This document shows, in pieces, positions 23,001-36,000 of a DNA stretch of 64,000 nucleotides (positions within the stretch are counted from its first letter, which is position 1; each line of letters starts with the position of its first letter). The notes below the pieces were generated by a model. It saw nothing but the letters and a program-made list of their open reading frames with translations. It was not told where the DNA came from and made no database searches. The translations under genes and the position numbers were made by a program. The DNA is from Lineus longissimus (Eukaryota; Nemertea; Pilidiophora; Heteronemertea; Lineidae): contig NC_088315.1 of the NCBI RefSeq assembly GCF_910592395.1, positions 4,466,501 through 4,530,500 of the forward strand. The letters are read 5' to 3'.

Positions 23001-24539
23001 GAGCAGTAAATTCAGTGCCTTTGACCAGTCTGCTCTCCAACAGATTCAACAGGTTTGTACTTTAGAATACTGTAAACCGAAAAATTTTCTGAAGAACTGA
23101 AAGAAATTTCGTAATCCGTCAAAATATGAATTGACAAAACTCTGATGCAGAGCTCTGTTTCCATGCTGCTGCAACTTATTCTTAAAAGTAGACAAGATGT
23201 CATCTCAAAAGTTTGCTCCTGCTATAGTTGGGGATCGTTCAACCAAATACTTTCCGCCCAATTTGCAGATTCTCTCTGACCGAGGTCGACTCCTGAAGCG
23301 AACACAAGTGCGGCGGAGCACTTATCGTGTTTTTGGCAAGAGTGAAGAAGAAGAAAAGCTCATCCTGGATGAAAATGTTACTGTAAGTTCTGGATTTAGG
23401 ATGACGGATCCACTGTATCATTTTGATAGATGATAACATGACAATGTTTGATAAGTTATTTTTCAATGGAGAGTGAGAGGCATGTTCTTAGAGGTAGGTC
23501 ATGGTAGTCAAATCCTTGTTGCACTTTATATCCCTACCAGAAGGTCATATTCTTTAGGCCTCACTGTTTCCAACTGTCTTTGCAGGAGGCCCTGCCGCGA
23601 CGTCAGCATCTTCAGCAGGAAGATACAGAGATCTTTGATGATGATGACTTCTATCATCAGCTGTTGAGAGAGCTCATTGAAAGGAAATCGAGTGATACTG
23701 ATGACCCAGCTACCATTAGCAGGTAAATGCTCATGTACATTGCTAATAATTATGTTATCCATGTTTATCCATCTGCAAAACACAACTTATTACCAAGGAG
23801 TTACAATATCCTCTTCTTATATACTTTCTTTATCTTTCTTTGGAACTTGTGGTGACAGTGCTGATTTGTCAGTAACTTCCTATGATGATGGTACTGCTGC
23901 AATCAATAGCAGCGAATATGACATGTACAGTAACTTCCATCCCTTCTTCTTGTGTTTCTTTCAGGCAGTGGCTTGAGGTGCAAAAGCTACGAGGGAAGGT
24001 AAAGAAGGAAGTGGACCGAAAGGCAAGCAAGGGCAGAAAGCTCAGGTTCGAATGCTTCTCACACTCTTATACATGCACATACAGCTGGGCAACCAACACT
24101 GAAAAGGACACAAGTGTCTTAAACCAGAAATCCACTTTCCTTGGACAGTCTTGCATATCTTGGATGGCTGTATTGGGTAAAGAGTGGTGATGACAAATTC
24201 TTATACTAGTAAGTCAAGAGTAATGGAAGGCATGCCTGACGCTGGTTAAAACATGTGTAAATCAGTTTTGTTCCTTTTCAGATTTGACATTCATCCAAAA
24301 CTTGTCAACTACATGGCATCCTATGATACCAGCTCATGGGTGGAGGAATCAAGGTGAGTTGTTGTACGAAAGTTTGAGAGTTTCCAAAATCTAACTTTTC
24401 TTCTGCCTTTTGTCATCATTCTCTCAGACTTCTTATCAAACTGATTGACTGATAGAGATGTTTTTCTTATCATTGCAGAGATGAACTATTCAACTCCTTG
24501 TTTGGTGGGAAGGCAAAACAACCAGCAGCTGAGAGATGA
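20049..24539 (+). CDS. AATF: AATF / Che-1 (Bfr2 family), complete, 12 exons, 553 aa
   Basis: AATF is a nucleolar protein of the small-subunit processome, needed for early 40S ribosome assembly, and in vertebrates also a transcription cofactor. Exons: 20049-20130, 20682-20852, 21067-21268, 21608-21837, 22072-22324, 22653-22805, 22947-23052, 23269-23382, 23586-23722, 23965-24045, 24282-24353 and 24479-24539. Phases agree and the product is 553 residues, close to human AATF (560). The N-terminus is [16 protein letters not shown]. Two Asp/Glu/Ser tracts fill about residues 85-220. The AATF-Che1 region starts near 229 ([16 protein letters not shown]). Further on come [20 protein letters not shown] and [17 protein letters not shown]. 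The C-terminal TRAUB domain includes [18 protein letters not shown] (about 506-523) and ends near ELFNSLFGG. Tail-to-tail with the Ly6 gene. Confidence 0.96.
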
Positions 24540-24801
24540 CAAGTCTTATGCAATCAATCACGCATCATGGAAAAAAATTGAACAGGCTATAGAGGCATTA
24601 TCCAAATGGTGAATTTGTCCTTCTTGAACGTTATATGGGATGAGTCAGGTTAATGCAAGGACTATATGATTACAGATAATTGTCAGTTACTTTTGTAGGA
24701 AGTGAGATGACATTCAGAGTTTTTTGTACAGATCTAGTATAATTGTAATTCAACGTGGTTAATCATATTACCACAAAAGTACTGGAACTCTTGTATTGTT
24801 G

Positions 24802-24807
24802 AATAAA
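24802..24807 (+). promoter_or_regulatory. Poly(A) signal of AATF
   Basis: AATAAA about 260 bases after the AATF stop at 24537-24539, in a suitable AT-rich context. Confidence 0.65.
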
Positions 24808-25123
24808 TTTCATAAACATGAGATTCAGAGTGTTTCATAATTGGTTTCCACAGCAAGACCTCAACATTGATAAAAGGTAATTTGAGAACACGGTTGCGTT
24901 ATCACATCATAAGTCATTCAGAAATGGCTTGGCTTAAGTGGAGGAGATTATGTTATGAACAGTTGATGAGATAATCAATTTGGACCAGCAGAGAAGATAG
25001 TGAGGATAAAGAACAAAGTAAACAACTCTGATTAGGTATCGATTGTTATCTCCTTAGAAAAAAACCCATCAAATCCAGCACACAATAAAGATAAATATCA
25101 ATTAAAAGCGACATTCTGACAAT

Positions 25124-25129
25124 TTTATT
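25124..25129 (-). promoter_or_regulatory. Poly(A) signal of the Ly6 gene
   Basis: AATAAA on the - strand (TTTATT on +), about 560 bases past the Ly6 stop. It would leave only about 320 bases between the two convergent poly(A) signals. Confidence 0.45.
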
Positions 25130-25691
25130 GGACACCAGGTTTACTACAATGGCCGTTAGGAAGGAGGTTATATACTCCAGAAATAAGACTAAGACAATCT
25201 ATTACCTAAACTGTTGAGTCGTTACAAGATGAAACCTTGTAGTGAGAAAGAATACACTGCAACCCAGGCCTTTGCAACACTAAAAGACTAAGTCGATGCC
25301 ATCGCTCCTGCTGCCTACATGGTCAGGTTGGTCCCTGGGCTGGTCTTCTTAAAGGCCAGTGTGCAGGCTGCCTCTGGAGCCAATAGGTTATGGCTGCAGA
25401 GAATATCTGCAATAGCGCCACCAACAACACCGCCAACCTTTGATACGCGTCTCTTCCGCTATAAGGGACTTTCATCTGTCAGTTATAATAGTAGTATTTA
25501 AAAGTAAAATAATACAGGTTTATGTGCAGTACAGTACATCATACAATTAGGACTATCTCTAACAATTGCAATACAGTGGTGAACTATTTACTGGTCTATA
25601 TTCCAGAAAGATATAAAAATGCGCACTTCATAATCGTAAAGTCATTGTTCAGATTACTATTACAACAACATGACAAATTGACATTAAACCA

Positions 25692-28600
25692 TCACGACCA
25701 CAAGAACGCAAGCGCAAACAGTGCCTGTAACAGTATGCAACAGTAAACATTTATACGACTGACATTTATTGAAGGAGCTCCATTACAAAGATCTGTCCCA
25801 CAGAAGCAATACGTGGCGGTATACGCTGTGATTGGGTGGGTCCACTCCCGGCAGCCGTCCGTGTCGTTCAGCTGGGGGACTTGGCCGACTTTGTAACATC
25901 CGCGCTGCACCGCGATGATTTGACCAGAATCTATTAAAGAGAAAAGCAACCAATTACCGTACAACTAAGAAGTGTTCGCGTTAGCTTTTCGGGGACGTGA
26001 CGAAACTCCCTACCAGTTCTACTGACTCTTGTATCTGTATCAAGGGATCAGATCATCATCTTGGGGAATGTCTCATCTCCACTTTGGTATTCCATATACC
26101 AGTATTTCAAAGCGGCGACAAACATCGCCTTCCAGTCGGGCATGGTGTCTGTCATGAGGCTATTCGAAAAAGCTTTGATTGACCCAGAGACGAACAAGTT
26201 GCTAATGACCTCAGGATCACCCGCCATACGTCAGGGGACTGGACAAACTCCTCTAAATGTTACATTGTAATGCGAAAGCAAGGTACTAACCGGTACTACC
26301 CGATTGGTTCTGACGCTGGCTGGCGCACTTGTTTTTGGTCCCGTGACACATGACCGCTCGGAATCGCCAAGGGTCGAACGGATCTGCACATTTGGGGTCT
26401 TCGACACTGATACACTCATAGCACATCAGGAGAAAACCTGGAATGGAATAATTAAGCATCAAACATCATCACCGCAGCAAAAGTACACTTCGGATGCGGT
26501 GGAATCGTCCGGCTCGTCTTTCCTTTTCCATGAGCCGGAAAGTATATGAATACGATGACGAAATCGGAAGGGGAAGCTTCGGGAGTCTATAGTGCAGAGG
26601 TAATAATTGGCGGGCCTGGCCAGGATGATTGGTTGAATTTGGATGCGGCCATATTGATGTCGAACGGAGAGTTAGTAGCGCGAAACTAGCTGAAGTTGCT
26701 CAGCCGATTTACTGATACCACCGTTACTCGACTATAGGCTACTGGTGTCGATAAGTCTTATTCACCTATAGTTATCACACTATAGCCCCCCTTATCGCTC
26801 TTGCAACACAGAGTCGAAAAGGTGAGCACATCAATAGTGGCCAGCGAGTCACCTATAATATGAAATAAACTGTTTTGGCGTGGTCAAAGATCTTCTATCT
26901 TAAGTCCTCTTTATCGCGACAGAATGGTACAAAATTCGATTTCTTATGCAAGTGCCCCGGCTGACAACGCGGCAGTGATGGCTCTGCCCGTGAGCAAATG
27001 GATATCGTGCTAATTGAATCGATGGCTAATTCAATTGGGGTGAGAAGATCGTCTGATGGCAGGTATTTTGCAGCTAAGAGACTTGACCCCCAGGTCTGGT
27101 ACAGAGTCGCAGCTCGCGAATTCTTTCTGTGTTTGTAATTCCAATTTCTTCTTGTTCTTCTGCGTTCGATTGGTTAAACTTTCATTTAACCCATTGGAAG
27201 AGCGTAAGGTCCCGATTTTCAGGTACAAGTATTTCAGGCTGTTTGAGATACATGTAGCGCTCAGGCAGAGAAAAACCTCTGGCATGAGGCCATATAGGTG
27301 ATGAGACCCAAAATAACCATCAGAATCTGCGACCCGTACACTTGGGTAGGACGTGTTCAAGGACATAGGGAAAGATTTAAAACAGCAGCAGCGGTATTGC
27401 AGCAACTGCCTGTATCGGCTGGTTTCTCCGTTTCAACAGTAATCATCAGCAATTTCAAATAGATTTAATCAGCTAAACGGGACGAGGACATCATTGCTGG
27501 GATTAAAGTGCATTTCATCTTGTTTACGCGCTTGTTAAATGTTACTCAGATTCTGGTTCATGTGGCAACCAATCGAGAAATTAATTAAAAAAAAGTAATC
27601 ATGGATCAGGTACATTATCATCATTAAACCCAGTTAAATGTGAGCATGACTTCCAGTTTAGCAAATGAATTTTTTAGATTTTAAAGTCGTTTTTACGCAC
27701 AATCATCCAAAATGGCATGATTGTAATTTCGGTGCGTGTGGATGAAATTTATATCTGTACGTCCCTGCAAGTTATAAACATTGAAAGGCGTACCAAATGT
27801 ACTCCTTGAGTTGAGGTATCATCCCCCGCATCTTTGCCGACTCATGAAGTCTTAATCATGTTATGGAGTTCATGTACATGTATATTCGCAAATTCGGTAT
27901 ATATGCATGAGATTGAACTGAACGGTCCTCGCTCTGAATCGCTCCTACTAGTTTTAGAAGTTGGAAGTTCAACATGGGCATGGGACGTTGCTAATTGTAG
28001 CCGATGGGTCCGCAGCATCATTGATTAATTTTTGAATATATATCTGTATGTTTATTCGTACTCTTAAGGTACAATTAGTCAGGAGCTCATTACAAAGACG
28101 AGCGCATTACAATTTTCTTACATGTGCAAATAAATGTCACGTCCTTACAACTTACGCTCCAAGAAAAACAAACTAAATTAGTTAACAAACAATTCACAAT
28201 TCGAGGAGCACTGCATCGATTTCCTCCCTTGTCAAAAGGTCCAGTCCTTTATCCCTTCCGCTTGTACCGCAACCCTTTTCGATTCCTCATTAGTGCTCCT
28301 ATCACTCATTACAACATTCCGTGTCATTAAAACCATACTCTACAAATGAGATCTATTCCACCTATATACTTTGATGCCAGATATTAAATTAAAACTTTTT
28401 CCGATGAAAATAATGGAGAGTGTCAATAGAATTTTGAACTGCGGTCGTTCAAAAGTAGGTTAGGTATTGAAATTAGAAGCTGCTAGGGCAATTTTTTTGC
28501 TGCCATTATCCAACTGGTAATTTAACTCTGTATGTGTTTACCGGGTGACAAAAATACACATCGTACTTTGATCGCTGAGGCTCCTGGTAAAAAGCTCTAC

Positions 28601-29032
28601 ATGGAACAAGTTGAACGTTTTTACATTTTGAAAGTGGAAATCTCATTGAAAAGTTCCATTTTTGTGGGCAAAGGGAAGTGCATGCCAATCTATAAAAGGT
28701 CATGGAGCCGGAGGCCACCCATGAGAGTCAATTCCCCAAGTTGCCGAGCATCTTATCAGGCCGCCTTCCAGTTTGCCGACCTTGCTTGTTCTGGGAAACG
28801 AAAATTTATTTTATGAAGTCAGAAAAACTGCATTGTTGGGTCTTTCAACGAAATATAGGATTTCAAGTTCTAGACAAAATGATGTTGCCAACCCTTATTT
28901 GGCGTCGTTTAGTTGTTTTAGTGAAAGAAATAACTTACATTATCATCGAAAAGGTTCAAATCACTTACCCTTTTCAATGAGAGTCGCCACAATAAATACT
29001 GAAATAATCCATGTAGCAATCCACGACGCCAT
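25692..29032 (-). CDS. Ly6/uPAR (three-finger) secreted or GPI-anchored protein, complete, 3 exons, 149 aa
   Basis: Exons: 29032-28969, 26437-26291 and 25930-25692, all joined in phase 1. Exon 1 is a signal peptide (MASWIATWIISVFIVATLIE) with a perfect GTAAGT donor. The mature part starts MCYECISVEDPKC and has the cysteine pattern of the Ly6/uPAR fold: CxxC, then VMCHGTKNKC, RGC, DGC, CFC and the closing LCN. The C-terminus is hydrophobic (INVYCCILLQALFALAFLWS), as expected for GPI-anchor attachment or a membrane anchor. Spacing after the second cysteine (CADPF) and the RGCYK motif recall the invertebrate quiver/sleepless-type subgroup, proteins that tune ion channels and septate junctions; the exact role here is unknown. 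Potential N-glycosylation sites are NQS, NDT and NVS. Intron 1 (2.5 kb) holds a kinase-like fragment on the other strand. Confidence 0.9.
26438..28968. other. Ly6 gene intron 1
   Basis: A 2.5-kb intron, mostly AT-rich and without coding signal apart from the kinase-like fragment at 26530. Open stretches around 28530-28980 on + show no domain I can name. Confidence 0.6.
26530..26605 (+). pseudogene. Broken first exon of a protein kinase (glycine-rich loop fragment)
   Basis: From ATG at 26530 the frame reads MSRKVYEYDDEIGRGSFGS and then hits TAG at 26587-26592 after one more codon. The segment EIGRGSFGS is the nucleotide-binding loop (GxGxFGxV) at the start of a protein-kinase domain. Shifting frame right after GS gives the expected continuation Y-S-A-E before a GT, so two bases appear to be missing just after the loop. 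I found no further kinase exons (no HRD or DFG motif) in the neighbourhood. It lies in intron 1 of the Ly6 gene on the opposite strand. It may be a decayed gene fragment or reflect a sequencing indel. Chance similarity is possible but unlikely for this motif in this order. Confidence 0.5.
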
Positions 29033-29748
29033 CGGGAGGTATAGGTTGCGCCAAGAAAAACAAAAGTGTAATGAAGGCCGAAATAGGCAAAGCGTTATTC
29101 AACGAGGCAGCAAATCAAAATTCAACCGGATGTCTAAATTGCCGTACTCCGTAAATTTTGTACAAAATGTGAACGCGGTTCCGTGAATTTCATCGGAGTG
29201 CTATATCTAATGACTTTGAATTGCCACTGCGCTCACGTCATCCCGTTGTGCGCCGCTGCCATTGGTTCAAGACCAGTCCGGCGCCTATAACAATCTGCTA
29301 CAGAGAGAAAGGACCAGATTATGGATGATGCTTAACGGGACAGAGGACTCCTAGAATATATTCATTAACTATATACAGTACTGGCCCGATTTCTAGTTTA
29401 TTCCAACTGAAAATGGTATCCGATAACCGCGGATAAAACAAGCGTGCCTCACGTGCCTTTTGATCGTTCTTAGAGAAGTCTTCACTCAAGGAAGTAGAAC
29501 TCCGCGATATCTGTTACCGATACCACGATACTGCATGACTAAGCTCCGAGGTCATCCCTTGATGAACGAACGGATTTAGTGTACAGGGTGTAGCAGAAAA
29601 ACAAAGCCAATACCAGACTTCGTCATTGAACGTTGATTGCGACTTCCAGAGAGTTTCGTAAGAACATCACAGAGTCCAGTTTCTCGATTCAGGTGTAACG
29701 CTTTTGAGCGTTAACGTTACACTGGTTCTCCTCACGAAACAAATTCAT

Positions 29749-29765
29749 GGGGGGGGGGGGGGGGG
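29749..29765. repeat. Poly-G tract (17 G)
   Basis: Uninterrupted run of 17 G on the + strand, between the Ly6 and transglutaminase genes. A likely site of length variation or assembly uncertainty. Confidence 0.9.
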
Positions 29766-29859
29766 ATAGATTCTAACCGGCAAGTGTAAATAAATGGAAT
29801 GGGCAATGAAATGAAATAATGCCAAGGAAAATACATTATTGCGGTAGTATCATATACTG

Positions 29860-29865
29860 TTTATT
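29860..29865 (-). promoter_or_regulatory. Poly(A) signal of the transglutaminase gene
   Basis: AATAAA on the - strand (TTTATT on +), about 200 bases after the stop codon at 30061. Confidence 0.6.
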
Positions 29866-30060
29866 GAAAATTACGTACATGTACACAGCGATCACAGCGA
29901 CCTATGACTAATGTAAACGAGAGATCTTTCTGTCGGACATTTATTATGATCGCTAGTCGGGGCAACAAAAATAGCTCGTTTGGATTGCTTTATGCGACGA
30001 GTGCTGTTCGATTTTGAGTGAAAGTTCGATGCCACATTTTTCGACATGTTTTTTCTTCAG

Positions 30061-33000
30061 CTAACGCTTGATTGTGATAGTACTCATTCCAGTGACGTCG
30101 CTCAGCTGGTCAGAGCTGAAGGTCGCGATGATTGTGCGGCGGCCAGCTCTTCTTGGGGTCAATTCCATGGTGTGGACAACTTCGGCTCCTGGCTTTACGT
30201 TCCCACTGAAAGAAGAGTTATATCAAAAAAGTTATATCAAAACAACCAAATTTGCAGTAGAACCACATGTACATATTAAGTACTATTCGAAACAAACTAA
30301 GGAGTTGGACTGAGATGTTGCAAGGTCAACACAATTCTTACATAGGCGGTTCAAAAAGGTGACAGGATTCCTGGCATGAATAACTCTGTTGAAGACGTTT
30401 GAGTCAATATTGAAATTGGAGTGCAAGAATGTACATGTAACTTGCCTTGTTTCGATGTGCCCTCTCACCATACCACGTGACTCTGATGTGAATGAACAGT
30501 TGTTGAGCGCCACTTGCAGGGGATTTGTGAACTTCATGACCAGTTTGAACGTCTTGCCACACTCCACGGAATCTGGGTGCTGTACATGTATAAAGTAAAC
30601 AATGAAAGGTACATGCTCATCGTATTGATGTATTTACCACATAACTCGACTGTTTAAAGACAAGGTGTCTCCTGCTTTGATCATAATGGCTTCAAAGACA
30701 CACTAGAAATGTCGTTCAAATTGTCAACCATTGAAACAACGTGGAGAAGAATTTTTATAGTTTGTCCACGATTATATAAATTTCACGTTCCCACATGTAA
30801 CGAGTCACTGTTTAATTTTCATGCGCGACATGAAGAACGAACAACTAAAGTATTTTCAAAAGCGTGGACTACATACGATTCACAGTGGCACCTTTCACAA
30901 GTGAAACATGACAAGCGACAACATGAATCCTAACTCCGGCCTGATACGTACGGTTAATTGTAGATCTGGTTTCTGGAATGCATACTTGTGCACCTTGGCC
31001 ATTTTCTGCTTGGTTTCCTTGACGAAAGCCTTGGCATAGACCTGGATGGCAGCCTCTGGTTTGATCACTGATATATAGTCCTTTACTTTAATGGCAAAAG
31101 TGAGATCTTTTGCTGAAATGAGGGATATGTATAGTTCAGAAGTTGCTGCTGACGACTTGAGACAGTGCATGTTTGCCAATAGGTTTCCTTTCGCAATCCC
31201 GAAGCTCTTTTTTCAAAGGGCAATGGAAACGGATTGGTTCGATGAAAAGTAAAATCATCACTTACATTCGTTCGCTTTAATAGGGTTATCAAACACCTCC
31301 TTCTTGATCTTCTCCCCAGGAATTCCAGTATAGAATGAGGCCACGGCATACATGGTCAGCGTGAATGTCCGCGCTTGGCTCGAGTTATTCTTCACTTGAA
31401 TGGTGAGGTCGAAGTCCTCGCCAAGGACAGGTTCTTCCTTTGCTTTCATCTTGAACGTGACTTCCTGTGCCGAGTTCTCCGAGTAGATTTTCTTGTCCCT
31501 CTTTGAGCCAAAGCGGCAGGCGAATGCGGTCGCTTTTCTCTCAAGTGCCGATCCTGGAAGACGAGTTGGGATAAAAATGATACGCATTTATTAAACTTGA
31601 TCCAAGCACGCAAAAACAAATAGCGTTATAACTCATAGTGATTCGCAGACTAAAGCCGACATAGCTAGGTTATCATTGAAGCAATACAGTCATTTTATTG
31701 ACCATTACATGTATACACACCTTCTCGGTGTTTGTAGTGTCCCGTCACATTTTCCCCAGCTTCGGATCCCACGGCTTTGGTCATGATCGCTCTCCCCACA
31801 GCGAACTGGTCTTTATACAGGAACGTCGCCTCCCCTTTCTTGTCCACCTGAAACATGTAGAAGCATTGACTAGTCACGGAAACACTCTAAAAGTGTCATG
31901 TTCGCACGATAAGCCACTCCAATAGTAACACGCAAGGGAAGGAGCATGGACTTGACAACAGTATGCGAAAACTACGGTAAAAATGACAGCACGTAAATTG
32001 TTTCATCCCAGTTGCTATAAAAACAAATGTGAACTCTCACCTGCCAAAAGCACTTGTCACCATTGACCTCTCCAAAGATAAACTGGGCATCATAGGGAAG
32101 GTAGACTTCGCCGTTCTTGATTGCATTGCATGGGGCAGGACCACAACGCATCATTCCTGAAAGAAGACAGTACATACATTTAATTGGAATGAAATGTAAT
32201 ACAGCATGCTTTACAGAAATTTGATAGCGAACCTGTCAGACGGTAAATCCTGACTTTAATGTCTTTAGCTACTGATGCACCGTTGTGGCATAATGGGCCT
32301 GTCACTGTCAGCCGTCAACCCCTCAGCATATCTTCACCGCGCACTTGCCGCGTGGCATAAACTGGTACGCAGCCGTAGCTATCAACGAACCTTCGCTGCT
32401 TTCTTGAGGCGTGGCATCGTGGGCCTGCCAACCATCATACCCCTCCGGTAGATCAGGTCTCTTGAACCAAGATTCGTTCCAGACATGGAAATTCCAGATA
32501 GAATCGTTCATGTCATCCAGAGGCTCATCGTTCGCATCCCAGTGGAAGTCGATTGTCATACTGTTATCACTGTCGTGAGCGGATTGGAAGTTGGTGACGC
32601 TTCTTGTAGGAATACCGAGAGAACGGAGCACTGTGGAAGAAAAGTAAGATGAATTTTTCTTAAAGCCACTTGTAATGACGAGGATTGATTAAGGAGTAGG
32701 TTAGTTCCTCAAAGATACATGTGTATTCACTCGAGCAAACATTTACCAAAAATGTTTTTTACGATTTGACAGACTTGAAGGACGAAAAAGCATTTCAAGG
32801 AAATTTTTTTCCTCTAAAAATCGTTGAGATGTCTTTTAACTTACGTGAAGTCACGATACCAGAGAAGACCCAGCATTGGCCAAAGCGAACAGCTTTCTTG
32901 GTCTTCATGAATTCCTCCATAATATTGACACTACCTGTCCATGACCAAGGCTTATGGGAGTCTTCAGGGTATTCTGCCGTCCATCGGCCTGTCAGGACAC

Positions 33001-36000
33001 CGCCGTCATCATCGTTACTGTTAGCCTAAAAAAGAACCGGGGAAAATCACTTCATAGGAGTTTGAAGAGGTTTACTGTTGTTCAGACAAGTCAGGGATAT
33101 CGTGCAGAAATTGTGGTTCATTGACTGTCCTCAGCTGTTGTCACATTGCTCCAGTAATTTTGAATTTAAAGACCATCTTCGAGATGCACTCGGCCAAATA
33201 AATCGTCAGTCCGGTTTTTGTCGTATTGCCATATGCTTGACAAAACACGATCCCCCCGGCCGTAATGCTGCACTTATCGTCGAACACATGACCCTCTCAA
33301 TACCAAGAACCCAGACAACATGTCTTGCACAGTGTCTTACCATTGCAGATATGGTTCTGATAACGTGGACCGGATTTGATCTGCCGCCGTCAGGAAGGCC
33401 CCCCTTGTCCAAGAGGTAAAGGGCAGCTTCGAAGACGGCATCGTCAAACTGGCCGAAGTACCAAGGTCTTCCTGGGAAGGAAGGAGCGGAGCACCAGATG
33501 CGTCCCGTGTCATTCATCACGTATTCATCTCTCATGGCAGCATCTTCTATGTAGACCAGGTCATCTAGGAAATAAACAATCGTGGGTTTGCAATCGCTGG
33601 TACTATTGATATTTGTCAGACACATTAGGAACAAAAAGCAAACCGACAATGGCCAACGCTGCCGTAAGGCCGTGGCTTCGAAACTTACATGTAGATGGCG
33701 AAAGAGCGAGCGACAAACTTCTACCGTCAACAAGAACATTGGCAGTTACAGTAAGTCCATGATTCAAAGCAATATACTAACTTTCGCACCAAGGATTGAA
33801 CAGAATATAGAAGTCGTCATCGATTGGGTGGCGATATTCTTGATTCTCCGTGGGGTTGGTCACCACGAATAACCTGTATTTTCCGACTAAAGCATCAGAT
33901 GCTGGGAACACTTGGACGGTCACATTCTGTACATTAGATTCCTCATCGTTGAAGGCCACGTGCCATTCTGCAGGGTCCGGATACGATGGCAGCTTTGCTT
34001 GGACGGCGAGGCGGAGGAGCGTACCCTTGGCGGCCAGCGGTTTATCACCTGAAAAGAAAGTAACTTCTTTTTGGAGCTTTCGTTACACGTAAATTGCAAT
34101 TGAGGCATATTTTGTATATACCAGATATCACACTCCAGAGTCCAGTGTGCGGTGGTATGATGATAGAGGATCGTTATAGATTAACGATCTTTACACGGCT
34201 TACCGCGCCATTGCTCGTTTCGAAGATATCGGTGACAGATATATACACTGACAGCAATTCGCCATCTTAAACTGCATTAGTATAAATCAATGCTTGGCTT
34301 TACCCGTCATGAACTGCAGCACTATTTCGTCATGCTTCTTATCCACGTTCCTGTTGAAGGTGAAGGTGACCTGAAATCCTTGTCCACGCCTCACGATCAG
34401 GTTCTCTGGTTCGAACTCATCCGTATGATGAGCTGCCCTGTTCGCAGATAGCTTGAGATCCACTTTCGTTGGCTTGAGTGGGGTTTCTACAAATAAAATA
34501 CAATTAAACTGAATTACACCATTATCCGTCAGAATACAATCATGGCCCGACACGTTTTCCAGGAGGATATTTTCAACGTTCACATCGGCTTATCCTCAGT
34601 TCTATGCTTACCATCAGTTTCCATTGGCATGTCTGTCCTCAACGCGAGGTTCGAAGCAAAGAAACTCTCGGCCGCATTCTTGCGGACCCTCCCAACGAAG
34701 TTTTCGTCATCGCCAAGAAATATGCTGTTCCTCGAACTGAAAAAGAGTGAAATTTGCGAACGTTGTGAAAGGAAATCTGTCTCCAGTACAGTAGAACAGC
34801 GTCCGGTGAATATAACAAATCAAAGTTAAAAATCCAGGACATGACCTACTTCCTTGATGCACATTCCGTATACACTGCACTAGTATGCATGTCTCAGTTA
34901 GGCGTTGGTTTAGTGGTTGCTATGGCTAGGGCATTTTCACCATTAGTTAAGTTAGTTCATTGTAGAGTTTGAAATAACTAGTGCATACACCTTATTGATA
35001 ATATATCCCAAATGTCCACTTGGATTAGTTAGCATAGCCCCATAGGTTTATAATATTCGTGAAATTGTTTTTCTTTCACCCATGGGTGGATGGAGCCCAT
35101 GTGGTCAGCATGAGCTAGTAGAGCTAGTTAGTTGTCCAACAGACAACATGCTTGGGTTGTTTCTTTTGGATTGCTATCCAGTCAATCAAGGATACCTCTC
35201 CATCCCGGAAGTAGTTTATGGCTATATTAAGTGCGTCCTTATTAGAGTCTGACCTGCTTGCAGCAGATATACATATTCCAGGTCTGGATCGTAGACGGTT
35301 CTTTAGCCGTGCGCACTCGCCAAGCGGGGAGCACTGCTTGGCCTAGTAAGGTTTTTTTGAAGCAGTTCAGGGAAATGAATTACTACGTTGGGAAACATAA
35401 GCATATATGATGGCCATTCAAAACTAGATGTACTGGGTGTTTCAAAAAAGATAGTTGACGCTTGTGACTGTCAACATCGAAATTTCAAAAATGATTCTAA
35501 ATAAACCCATACAAGTGGGCCCATTTGGGTTTGTCTGGCACAAAACAAGACTACTCGGCTCCCCATACTTAGTTTAAAATCGTACAAAATCATACAACAG
35601 GTCCACTGGGTCCTTTATTATGAGCTGTGGTAAGAGCCTTGCCGGGTTACGGCGACTTATCAACATATTACGTCAGTTGCGTCACTTGAGGTAAGGCATT
35701 CCGGGTATGGATATTAAACATTCAGGCGACCATATAATACTCGTAATTACCTCTTTCATATTGTAGAAAACAACAACATCGCCCCCACCATCCAACCGTC
35801 GTTCTCACACAAAGTAAATCATATGGCATGGTGTACCAACATTGGTCTTCCAGAGACAGAACACGAAGTCTGTTGGGCGAGGTTCTCTCGGGACCGCAGG
35901 TGGAAACATGATTGATATCATGTGGAAATGAATATGATGATACGTTCCTACAAAACTGCCACGTGAAGTGCTTCGTTGCACGGCCGAGGTCAAAACCTTG

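Larger units (their letters stand above)
24540..25691. other. Convergent 3' UTRs of AATF and the Ly6 gene
   Basis: AATAAA for AATF is at 24802-24807 on +, and one for the - strand Ly6 gene is at 25124-25129. The sequence between is AT-rich with no coding exon. Confidence 0.6.
29033..30060. other. Ly6 5' flank and transglutaminase 3' UTR
   Basis: Holds the presumed promoter of the - strand Ly6 gene, a 17-base poly-G run at 29749-29765 and the transglutaminase 3' end, with AATAAA on the - strand at 29860-29865 (about 200 bases past the stop). No coding exon seen. Confidence 0.6.

Noticed and set aside
26304-26549. Open frame on + across the Ly6 exon 2 region
   Set aside because: It is the antisense shadow of the Ly6 exon, whose cysteine pattern and splice sites are on the - strand.
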